Shown: in pieces, positions 27,229-34,426 of the stretch
Position numbering within the stretch: the first letter of the stretch is position 1
Layout: each line of letters opens with the position of its first letter
Assembly: GCA_964460755.1 (NCBI GenBank)
Contig: CAYWQL010000005.1
Location: 24,650-88,649 of the forward strand
Length of the DNA: 64,000 bases
Direction of reading: 5' to 3'
Source of the DNA: JAYFNU01 sp964460755
Lineage (GTDB): Bacteria; Bacillota; Clostridia; Oscillospirales; Ruminococcaceae
Notes under the pieces: generated by a model
The model's database searches: none
What the model saw: the letters and a program-made list of their open reading frames with translations, nothing else
Told to the model about the DNA's origin: nothing
Made by a program: the position numbers and the translations under genes

Positions 27229-28124
27229 AAAGGGAAAACGCCGTGGAAGGAATAAAGACGCATGAAGCTGTTTGCGCCGTGTGCAGCGAAAAAAGCAAAC
27301 AGATATCAGTTTTACAAGCTGATTTTGGAGAGACGGAGGATTTGGATGGCCGCCCGAGCGAAGAAGTGCTTAAGAATATCGTTTTTTGGCGGCAGGAGTG
27401 TCCTTTTTGCGGATACGCCTGTGAGGACATAAGCGTAGCGATGTGCGAGATTAGCCCCAAAAACCTGCAAGACTTATATAAAACGGCGCTTTCGGGCGAC
27501 GAGCCGAAGGAAGTAAGGGCATTTATAAAGTGCGCCGCGCTGTTTGATTATTTGGGCAAAAACGGCGAGGCGACGCGCGAATATGTCCGCGCGTCGTGGG
27601 TCTATGGCGAGCTTATCGACAAGCAGGGCGCAAATTCGATGAGGGCGAAGGCACTCGACAGCCTTAAAAAGCATTTTAAGGTAATCGGGGAATGGTCGAT
27701 ACAAAATTCCCTGTGGTATCTTCTTTACGCCGAGCTGTTGCGGCTTAGCGGGCGGTTTGACGAGGTGCTTTGCGTATCGCCGCAAAAAAATATTTACTAT
27801 GCCGATTTGGCTTGGCTTGAGGCGATAAGATATTATGCAAAAACGCTTAACGACGAGCCGCAAACGACCGATAGTATTTTAGAGCATAGTGAGCCGAGAG
27901 AAATCGCGATGTTTATTCGGCACAACAAGAACGCACCGAAATATCTTGAAAAAGAGGTCAGCAAGGTGGCGCTTACTAAGCTTGAGCAGGCGCTCGAGAC
28001 GGAACCGTGGGCGGCGGTCGGACTAAAGACCTATTATCTTGCCTTTGGCGACGAGGAAAGAGCCAAGCGGTACGATGGATATAATGATTTTGAAGCAAAG
28101 GGGAAAGAAAATGTCGACGATTGA
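27225..28124 (+). CDS. DUF2225-like zinc-ribbon and helical-repeat protein (copy 1)
   Basis: 299 residues. The N-terminal zinc ribbon has C17-x2-C20 and C59-x2-C62, with the intervening D-x-RP and the CPFCGYA ending typical of DUF2225 proteins. The rest is helical, like TPR repeats (VRAFIKCAALFDYLGKNGEA, ASWVYGEL). DUF2225 has no settled function. The next gene encodes a clear paralogue, so the pair arose by tandem duplication. It is coupled on both sides by overlaps (4 nt and 14 nt). Confidence 0.7.
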   Translation: MKRENAVEGIKTHEAVCAVCSEKSKQISVLQADFGETEDLDGRPSEEVLKNIVFWRQECPFCGYACEDISVAMCEISPKNLQDLYKTALSGDEPKEVRAFIKCAALFDYLGKNGEATREYVRASWVYGELIDKQGANSMRAKALDSLKKHFKVIGEWSIQNSLWYLLYAELLRLSGRFDEVLCVSPQKNIYYADLAWLEAIRYYAKTLNDEPQTTDSILEHSEPREIAMFIRHNKNAPKYLEKEVSKVALTKLEQALETEPWAAVGLKTYYLAFGDEERAKRYDGYNDFEAKGKENVDD

Positions 28125-28839
28125 GGAAAGACGAGTAGCTTGCGCTATGTGCAATGGCGAAAGCACCCAGTACGGGCTTGGCTCGTGGTGCGTCTTTGGC
28201 GAACCCGACCTTGATTTTCGTCCTGCGGCGATGCTTCGCGCGACGATGAATTATTGGATTGAATGCTGTCCCAAATGCGGTTATGCGGCGACTTCAATTT
28301 CAAAAAAGCCGAGAATATCGCGAGAGGATTACGACGCGCTTCTAAAGCGAGCCGCTTTAGAAATCGGAAACAAAAAGCGCTCGCATTTCACATATTGCGT
28401 TGGACTTCAATATGAAAAGCGACAAAAGAAAAAAGAAGCCTTGCGCTTTTTTCTCGCGGCGGCCTGGATGTGCGACGACGACGAAAACGAACAAGGCGCG
28501 CTTTCTGCGAGAAAAAAGTGTATGGCGTTAATAGAACCTCGCCTTGAAAGGGGCACAATAAAAAACCGCCGAAGGTATACGCGTATTTATTGCGACCTTC
28601 TTCGTCGGACGCGGGACAAAAGAATTCTCAAATTTGAGCCGAGAAAAAATGTGCTTGACTTCAAGACGGCGCAGATATTAAACTTTGAACGAAAACTATA
28701 TTTACAAGAGGATTTTTCGGCGCACTCTATCGACGAGGTTTATACAAACGATTTTGATGATTTCTTCGAAAAGAACGAGCCGCTCGTTCTGTCAGCCGAA
28801 GAAATACGCGCAGAAATAGAAAACGAAAAGCAAGTTTAA
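28111..28839 (+). CDS. DUF2225-like zinc-ribbon and helical-repeat protein (copy 2)
   Basis: 242 residues from ATG 28111 (GGGGAAAG upstream); a reading from 28039 would only extend into the previous gene. C11-x2-C14 and C53-x2-C56 match copy 1, including FGEPDLDFRP and CPKCGYA. A helical part follows (YCVGLQYEKRQKKKEALRFF, FLAAAWMC). It is shorter than copy 1 at the C-terminus. It shares the paralogue's zinc ribbon but little else by eye, so the two may form a heteromer or have diverged. Confidence 0.7.
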   Translation: MSTIEERRVACAMCNGESTQYGLGSWCVFGEPDLDFRPAAMLRATMNYWIECCPKCGYAATSISKKPRISREDYDALLKRAALEIGNKKRSHFTYCVGLQYEKRQKKKEALRFFLAAAWMCDDDENEQGALSARKKCMALIEPRLERGTIKNRRRYTRIYCDLLRRTRDKRILKFEPRKNVLDFKTAQILNFERKLYLQEDFSAHSIDEVYTNDFDDFFEKNEPLVLSAEEIRAEIENEKQV

Positions 28840-28953
28840 GAAATGTGCCGCGAGGTAACAGAGCTTTTCCGCGATAGCAAACGACGCGGCTAAGCGGTTG
28901 GTCGTTCGCACATACCCCCGAAGCGGGAGCCTTGAAGAAAAGGGAGGGTAATT
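28840..28953 (+). other. Possible structured RNA leader inside the cluster
   Basis: This 114-nt gap contains no convincing gene but is more GC-rich than typical spacers here. GCCGCG (28847-28852) pairs with CGCGGC (28885-28890). AACGAC (28880-28885) pairs with GTCGTT (28901-28906), overlapping the first stem, so the two are nearly exclusive. CCCG/CGGG (28917-28920, 28924-28927) forms a third small stem. A 16-codon frame from 28843 has no ribosome site. This could be a leader, a processing site or the remnant of a lost gene. Confidence 0.35.
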
Positions 28954-29313
28954 ATGATATTCGATGGATACGATGTCGGCGAGGTTCCAAAAAGAAATAT
29001 CGGCGGAGTTAATTTGATTATGAAACCGCAAAAGGTAAGCGCCTTTATGGAAATGAAGGATTATCTTGAAAGATTTATGAAAAATTCTGTCGGCTTTACG
29101 ATAAGCGGCATCGACGAGGTTGACGAAGCCAAACAAACTCTTGGCTTAACGTTTAAAATTACTGACAATTCAGAATTGGATTTTAATGAAATCCAACCCC
29201 TTATTCATATGCTTATCTGCGCTAACGAGTATTCCTTTCATGTGGATAAGGCGAGCGGCACGATTTATCTGACTATGAAGGTGACGGATATATGGAGGAA
29301 GCATAATGGATAG
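28954..29313 (+). CDS. Unknown protein, tandem pair member 1
   Basis: 119 residues, soluble, mixed alpha/beta, no family recognised. A strong ribosome site (AGGGAGGG) precedes the ATG. Its pattern (GGVNLIMKPQKVSAFMEM, then an acidic helix and a strand-rich end) aligns by eye with the following gene (NGRALHMNPSTVEDFEKL), pointing to an old tandem duplication. The last 8 nt overlap that gene. Confidence 0.65.
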   Translation: MIFDGYDVGEVPKRNIGGVNLIMKPQKVSAFMEMKDYLERFMKNSVGFTISGIDEVDEAKQTLGLTFKITDNSELDFNEIQPLIHMLICANEYSFHVDKASGTIYLTMKVTDIWRKHNG

Positions 29314-29716
29314 CTTTTTGTTTGAGGAAATGATAAACGATATGAACGACGACGCAGAATATACCCCCGCGTTCATTCCGACCAAATTCATAAACGGACG
29401 CGCGCTGCATATGAATCCCTCCACGGTTGAGGATTTCGAAAAGCTTACAGCGGATATAGAAAGCTTCGCTCGTTATAACCCGGAGGACCTTTTTGCATAC
29501 GGCGCGGATAAGCTTGACGAGAGCGAAGAGGAGCTTAAGGTTTGGGCCGAGGTTAAAAGCGACCGCGCCGCGGATATACGCACATTACTCTGTATGGGGC
29601 GCAACCATATCGCCGACGTGACGCGCTTTTCTGTTGCTGAAAGCGGGGACGCCGTTCGGATAACCTATGTTTTCAAAAAACGACTTTGGCAAAACGAGGA
29701 CAACATTTCGGTTTGA
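29306..29716 (+). CDS. Unknown protein, tandem pair member 2
   Basis: 136 residues, acidic, no family recognised. Distant similarity to the preceding protein: a G-x2-L-x-M-x-P-x2-V-x2-F start, a central D-x-LDE motif and a C-terminal beta pair (VRITYVFKK). ATG 29306 lies 8 nt inside the preceding gene. It is the last gene of the cluster; a near-perfect terminator follows four bases after the stop. Confidence 0.65.
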   Translation: MDSFLFEEMINDMNDDAEYTPAFIPTKFINGRALHMNPSTVEDFEKLTADIESFARYNPEDLFAYGADKLDESEEELKVWAEVKSDRAADIRTLLCMGRNHIADVTRFSVAESGDAVRITYVFKKRLWQNEDNISV

Positions 29717-29719
29717 AGG

Positions 29720-29751
29720 AAAAAAGCACATACTTGCTATGTGCTTTTTTT
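29720..29751 (+). terminator. Terminator closing the uncharacterised cluster
   Basis: Perfect 13-bp stem (29720-29732 with 29738-29750), a CTTGC loop and a T run. It marks the downstream boundary of the transcription unit. Confidence 0.92.
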
Positions 29752-29761
29752 ATAGTATAAT
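29734..29761 (+). promoter_or_regulatory. Candidate promoter of sufC-sufB
   Basis: TTGCTA at 29734-29739 (in the terminator loop region), a 16-nt spacer and a perfect TATAAT at 29756-29761. The -35 match is moderate. The ATG of sufC lies about 53 nt after the predicted start. Confidence 0.5.
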
Positions 29762-29820
29762 AAAGATAATAAAAGAAAATCTATTTATGGGCGAGAAAAA
29801 CAACATAGGAAAGGAAAACA

Positions 29821-30552
29821 ATGCTCGAATTAAAGCATATCGGCTTTGACGCCGAAGAGAAAAAAGAAATACTGCACGATATAAACGTTACGATAAACGA
29901 CGGTTTTGTCGCGATAACAGGACCAAACGGCGGTGGAAAGTCCACGCTTGCGAAGGTCATCGCGGGAATATATATTCCTACCGAGGGACAGATACTGCTC
30001 GACGGGGTCGACATAACAAATATGACGATTACCGAGCGCGCGAAGCTCGGCGTAAGCTATGCCTTTCAGCAGCCCGTGCGTTTTAAGGGGCTTTCGGTCA
30101 AGGATTTATTGAGCCTTGCCGCGGGCAAAAACACGACGGTCGAGGAGGCCTGCGCGGTGTTGAGCGAGGTTGGACTTTGCGCGCGCGACTATATTGATCG
30201 CGAGGTTAACGCGAGCCTTTCGGGCGGCGAGCTTAAGCGAATTGAAATCGCTATGGTGCTTGCGCGCGGAACCAAGCTGTCGATTTTTGACGAGCCTGAG
30301 GCAGGCATAGACCTGTGGAGCTTCCAAAACCTTATTCGCGTGTTTGAAAATATGTATAAGCAAATTCACGGAAATATCCTTATAATCAGCCATCAGGAGC
30401 GGATTTTGAATATTGCCGATAAGATAATCGTCCTTAAGAACGGCCGCGTTGAAAAGGTCGGTTCTCGTGCCGAGGTTCTTCCCGAGCTTCTTGGCGGCGC
30501 GTCGGCCGCCTGCAGTATGCTGACCGACAAGGTCGAGGGGGTAAGAATATGA
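29821..30552 (+). CDS. sufC: Fe-S assembly ATPase SufC (SMS-type)
   Basis: ABC-type ATPase that works with SufB to build and deliver Fe-S clusters. 243 residues. Walker A is GPNGGGKST (residues 34-42), the signature is LSGGELKRIEIA and Walker B is LSIFDEPEAGID. GGAAAGG precedes the ATG. Only sufB follows; there is no sufS, sufU or sufD, which is the two-gene arrangement termed SMS (minimal SUF) in anaerobes. The 3' end overlaps sufB by 4 nt (ATGA). Confidence 0.92.
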   Translation: MLELKHIGFDAEEKKEILHDINVTINDGFVAITGPNGGGKSTLAKVIAGIYIPTEGQILLDGVDITNMTITERAKLGVSYAFQQPVRFKGLSVKDLLSLAAGKNTTVEEACAVLSEVGLCARDYIDREVNASLSGGELKRIEIAMVLARGTKLSIFDEPEAGIDLWSFQNLIRVFENMYKQIHGNILIISHQERILNIADKIIVLKNGRVEKVGSRAEVLPELLGGASAACSMLTDKVEGVRI

Positions 30553-31469
30553 TTGACGCGATTGAACAAAGCCTTTTAAAGACGGTCGCCGACCTCGACG
30601 CCCTTCCCGTCGGAGCGTACAATATACGCGAAAACGGAAAGCTTGGCGGACGAAACACAACGGCGAATATAGACATTGTCACAAAAACCGACAAGCCGGG
30701 CATTGATATAATAATTAAGCCTAATACGGTTAACGAGAGCGTTCACATTCCCGTCGTGCTTAGTCAAACCGGCTTAAAGGATATGGTTTACAACGATTTC
30801 TATATCGGTGAGGGAAGCAACGTGACGATAATCGCGGGCTGCGGCATACACAACTGCGGCGACGATAATTCTCAGCACGACGGCATACACACCTTTTTTG
30901 TCGAGAAAAACGCTTCGGTAAGATACGTTGAAAAGCATTACGGCGAGGGCGAGGGGCGCGGCAAGCGTCTTATGAACCCGACGACGGTCGTTCACCTTGC
31001 CTCAGGCTCGCATATGGAAATGGAAACGACCCAAATAGCGGGTATTGACGACACGATTAGAAAGACGACAGCCGAGCTTGCCGATAACGCAAGTCTTGTT
31101 ATACACGAAAAGATAATGACGACGGGGGAGCAGGAGGCGACGACCGATTTTGAGGTTGATATGAACGGCGACGGCTCGTCGGCAAACGTAATTTCCCGAA
31201 GCGTCGCGAAGAACGACAGCAGGCAGAACTTTATTAGCCGAGTTAACGGAAACTGTGCCTGTGCGGGGCATACCGAGTGCGACGCGATAATTATGGACAA
31301 AGCCTGCGTGCTCGCAAGCCCGCAGCTTACGGCGAACAACGTCGACGCAAGCCTTATTCACGAAGCGGCTATCGGCAAGATTGCAGGTGAGCAGCTTACG
31401 AAGCTTATGACTCTGGGGCTTACCGAACAGGAAGCCGAGGAGCAGATTGTGAACGGGTTTTTAAAATAA
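30549..31469 (+). CDS. sufB: Fe-S cluster scaffold SufB/SufD-family (SMS-type)
   Basis: SufBD beta-helix scaffold, 306 residues, much shorter than classical SufB (about 470), as in minimal SMS systems. The conserved core includes CACAGHTECDAIIMD, the HEAAIGKI motif and the terminal LGLTEQEAEEQIVNGFL. Several cysteines (AGCGIHNCGDD, CAC) could serve cluster assembly. Translation is coupled to sufC. A modest hairpin follows the gene. Confidence 0.9.
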   Translation: MIDAIEQSLLKTVADLDALPVGAYNIRENGKLGGRNTTANIDIVTKTDKPGIDIIIKPNTVNESVHIPVVLSQTGLKDMVYNDFYIGEGSNVTIIAGCGIHNCGDDNSQHDGIHTFFVEKNASVRYVEKHYGEGEGRGKRLMNPTTVVHLASGSHMEMETTQIAGIDDTIRKTTAELADNASLVIHEKIMTTGEQEATTDFEVDMNGDGSSANVISRSVAKNDSRQNFISRVNGNCACAGHTECDAIIMDKACVLASPQLTANNVDASLIHEAAIGKIAGEQLTKLMTLGLTEQEAEEQIVNGFLK

Positions 31470-31481
31470 ATAATTGAGCGG

Positions 31482-31505
31482 CAGCGGACGGATGGTCGCT
31501 GTTTT
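31482..31505 (+). terminator. Weak hairpin after sufB
   Basis: CAGCG...AC pairs with GT...CGCTG (31482-31489 with 31495-31501, one bulge), then TTTT. It is possibly a partial terminator before the MFS gene. Confidence 0.4.
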
Positions 31506-31516
31506 GGGAGCAAAAT

Positions 31517-32704
31517 ATGACAACGGTCTTGATTGGAATAATATTTCTTGCGTTTATCAGTATGGGCTTGCCCGATACGCTTCTCGGCTCGGCGTGGCCC
31601 GCTATGTTTGCCGATATGAACGTGCCCGTGTCATATGCGGGCTTTATCTCTCTGCTTATTTCCGGTGGAACGGTTATTTCAAGCCTTTTCAGCAACCGCT
31701 TAGTAAAAAAACTCGGATCGGGAATGGTCACGGCAGTATGCACCCTTTTAACCGCTGTCGCGTTGTTCGGCTTTTCGATTTCAACCTCCTTTTGGCAGCT
31801 GTGCGCGTGGGCGGTTCCCTACGGGCTCGGTGCGGGGAGCATCGACGCGGTTCTCAACAACTACATCGCTGTAAAGTACAAGTCACGTCATATGAGCTGG
31901 CTTCATTTTTGCTGGGGCATTGGCGCAACGGCTGGCCCCTACATAATGGGAACATTGCTTACCCGTGGCGCAATGTGGACGAGCGGATATCGCGTTATCG
32001 CGATTGTTCAGGCGTCTGTGACACTTTGCCTGTTCCTTTCTATGCCGCTTTGGAAGAAAAATCCCCTTCCCGAAAGCGCTGAGGCAAAGGGCGGAAAAGC
32101 TATCACAAATCTTGAAGCTATTCGTCTGAAGGGCGCGAAGAATATTCTTGTTGCGTTTTTCTGCTACTGTGCGCTCGAAAGCACCGCGGGAATGTGGGCA
32201 AGCAGTTATATGGTTATCGAGCGAGGTCTGTCCGCCGAAACCGCCGCGAAATGGGCGTCGGTGTTTTATCTTGGAATAACCGTCGGACGATTCTTGTGCG
32301 GCTTTGTGTCGGACAGGGTGGGCGATAAAAATATGATTAGATTAGGTCAAGGGCTTATTCTTGCGGGTCTTATATCTCTTGTGGTGTTTAAGGGCAACGG
32401 AATGTGCCTTGCGGGACTTCTTCTTGTCGGCTTCGGCTGCGCCCCTGTTTTTCCGTGTCTTCTGCACGCAACGCCAAAGAACTTCGGCGCGGACAAGTCG
32501 CAGGTGCTTATGGGTCTTCAAATGGCTTGCGCATATATCGGAAGCACCGCAATGCCTCCCGTTATGGGTCTTATTGCCGAGCATATCAATATCGCTCTTT
32601 ATCCCGTGTTTCTGCTTTGCTTTATCGTGGTTATGATTGTTCTCATAGAAGGCTTCAACCGTCAAAGCTCCGGAAAAGCGCTTGAAAATCAAACAGAAGC
32701 TTAA
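31517..32704 (+). CDS. Major facilitator superfamily transporter
   Basis: 395 residues with about 12 membrane segments and a central cytoplasmic loop near residues 180-205. The start (MGLPDTLLGSAWPAMFADM) and the motif SDRVGDKNMIRLGQG in the second half resemble the fucose-permease-like (FucP/YfkF) branch of MFS carriers. The substrate is unknown. GGGAG precedes the ATG. It lies between the Fe-S operon and the sugar locus and is cut off from the latter by a terminator, so a role in that sugar system is only possible. Confidence 0.85.
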   Translation: MTTVLIGIIFLAFISMGLPDTLLGSAWPAMFADMNVPVSYAGFISLLISGGTVISSLFSNRLVKKLGSGMVTAVCTLLTAVALFGFSISTSFWQLCAWAVPYGLGAGSIDAVLNNYIAVKYKSRHMSWLHFCWGIGATAGPYIMGTLLTRGAMWTSGYRVIAIVQASVTLCLFLSMPLWKKNPLPESAEAKGGKAITNLEAIRLKGAKNILVAFFCYCALESTAGMWASSYMVIERGLSAETAAKWASVFYLGITVGRFLCGFVSDRVGDKNMIRLGQGLILAGLISLVVFKGNGMCLAGLLLVGFGCAPVFPCLLHATPKNFGADKSQVLMGLQMACAYIGSTAMPPVMGLIAEHINIALYPVFLLCFIVVMIVLIEGFNRQSSGKALENQTEA

Positions 32705-32711
32705 AATAAAC

Positions 32712-32742
32712 GCCCCCGCCACATTAAAAAAGCGGGGGCTTT
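32712..32742 (+). terminator. Intrinsic terminator after the MFS gene
   Basis: An eight-base all-GC stem (GCCCCCGC at 32712-32719 with GCGGGGGC at 32732-32739) and a short T run. Confidence 0.8.
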
Positions 32743-32751
32743 GCAATTCGG

Positions 32752-32780
32752 TTGAGAAATTATTTTTTGTGTAATATAAT
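32752..32780 (+). promoter_or_regulatory. Promoter of the two-component operon
   Basis: TTGAGA at 32752-32757, a 17-nt spacer and TATAAT at 32775-32780. The transcript would start near 32787, which helps place the regulator's start at GTG 32834. Confidence 0.85.
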
Positions 32781-32833
32781 GATTGTACGCACAAGTTTGC
32801 GCGTTTATGACAAGACGAAGGGAGCCCGTGACG

Positions 32834-34426
32834 GTGTATAGTGTGTTTTTGGTGGAGGACGAGGTCGTTATCCGCGAGGGTATAAGAGAAATAATTAACT
32901 GGCAGGAGTATGGGTTTTCCTTTGTGGGTGAGGCGGCGGACGGCGAACTTGCGTGGCCGCTTATTCAAAAGCAAAAGCCGGATATATTGATAACCGATAT
33001 AAAAATGCCCTTTATGGACGGACTTGCACTAAGCCGCCTTGTTAAAAAAGAGCTTCCCGAAACGACGATAATTATTCTTAGCGGATACGATGATTTTTCC
33101 TATGCCAAGGAGGCTATCGCCATAGGCGTGAGCCAATATCTTTTGAAACCGCTTGCGAAGGACCAGCTTATCAGCAGTCTTAGCGAGGTAAAGGCGCGAA
33201 AGGACAAAGAGGCGGAGCAGAACCGATACCGTGAGCAGTTTGACAGCGAAATGCAGGCGTATCTTACAGGCTCGCGAAGAGATTTGTGGGACGCGCTCGT
33301 AAGCGGAAAATATGCCGCGGAAGAGCTTCTTGCCCGCGCGGATAAGTTTCAGCTTGATTTTACCGCAGAGGCATATAACATCGTTCTTTTCTTTTTGGAG
33401 GAGGACCTGCTTCACGCCAACTATTCCACAAAGGTTGCCAACGCCCAAGCCGACCTTTGTGCGGCGTTTCCCCAAAACAGCAACTGCGTAATGTTCAGCA
33501 CAGGAGTCGACAGCATCGCCTTTTTAGTCAAGGGCGAAAAAATTAAAATTGACGCCGTAACAAGTCAATGCGTAGAAATGCTTGAAACGATATGCCGACC
33601 GCTTGAAAAGGTGGTTAAATGGTCGGTTGTAACGGGAGAGCCCGTTTTCCGTCTTAGCGCGGTTGCCGATTGCTATCGTGCGGCGCGACAGACTGTTTTT
33701 CGCTTTTCCGGGAATGACGTGGCGCCCAACGCACCCGTCGCGCTTGACTTTGACCCGAACGATATGGACGCCGCCAAGGTTGACCAGCGAATTGTTGAGC
33801 GTTTTCTTGCAAGCGGCTTGCAGGAGGAGATACACGATTTTATAAGAAGCTATATGTTTTCCGCGGGAGGCGATGCGGCGCAGTCGCTTATTTTCCGCCA
33901 ATATATCGTTCTCAATATGCGTTTTACGATAAACGCTTTTCTGGAAAAGATGGGATACTCAAAAAAAGATATTAACCGCGAAACCAAGGAAGAGCGTATG
34001 CAAGAAGCGTTCTTAACCTTTGAAGGAGCGGAAAAATACACAGAACAGCTTCTTTCAACGGCTCTTATGCTTCGCGATAAGTCGGTCAACAACCGATATG
34101 GAACGATGCTTCAAAAGGCGGTTGATTATATGAACGAGCATTATGCCGACCCTGATATAAGCCTTAACGTCGTCGCGCAGGTCGCCAACGTGAGCGCTAC
34201 CCACTTCAGCGCGGTGTTCAGTCAGGAAATGGGCAAAACCTTCCTTGAAACCCTCACAGACCTTCGTATGGAGCAGGCAAGAGCCCTTCTGCGTTCTTCT
34301 GACAAAAGCTCGGGCGAGGTAGCCTTCGCCGTCGGGTATAACGACCCGCATTACTTCAGCTTTTTGTTTAAAAAGGTCAACGGCTGTTCTCCGCGCGACT
34401 ATCGCTCCGGGAGGAAGACGATATGA
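32834..34426 (+). CDS. Response regulator with AraC-type DNA-binding domain
   Basis: 530 residues from GTG 32834 (GGGAG nine bases upstream): a receiver domain at residues 1-120 with phosphoacceptor Asp55 (LITDIKMPFMDG) and the conserved KPL lysine region. A long middle domain of the YesN type follows, then a C-terminal AraC/XylS pair of helix-turn-helices (VAQVANVSATHFSAVFSQEMG, GYNDPHYFSFLFKK). It works with the histidine kinase encoded next, which overlaps it by four bases. The likely targets are the binding-protein and transporter genes downstream; 11-bp direct repeats at 35868 are the candidate site. Confidence 0.93.
   Translation: MYSVFLVEDEVVIREGIREIINWQEYGFSFVGEAADGELAWPLIQKQKPDILITDIKMPFMDGLALSRLVKKELPETTIIILSGYDDFSYAKEAIAIGVSQYLLKPLAKDQLISSLSEVKARKDKEAEQNRYREQFDSEMQAYLTGSRRDLWDALVSGKYAAEELLARADKFQLDFTAEAYNIVLFFLEEDLLHANYSTKVANAQADLCAAFPQNSNCVMFSTGVDSIAFLVKGEKIKIDAVTSQCVEMLETICRPLEKVVKWSVVTGEPVFRLSAVADCYRAARQTVFRFSGNDVAPNAPVALDFDPNDMDAAKVDQRIVERFLASGLQEEIHDFIRSYMFSAGGDAAQSLIFRQYIVLNMRFTINAFLEKMGYSKKDINRETKEERMQEAFLTFEGAEKYTEQLLSTALMLRDKSVNNRYGTMLQKAVDYMNEHYADPDISLNVVAQVANVSATHFSAVFSQEMGKTFLETLTDLRMEQARALLRSSDKSSGEVAFAVGYNDPHYFSFLFKKVNGCSPRDYRSGRKTI

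Noticed and set aside
31474..32082. 202-codon frame overlapping the MFS gene
   Set aside because: Its translation is cysteine- and arginine-rich without a family, and the other frame encodes a clear transporter with a ribosome site.
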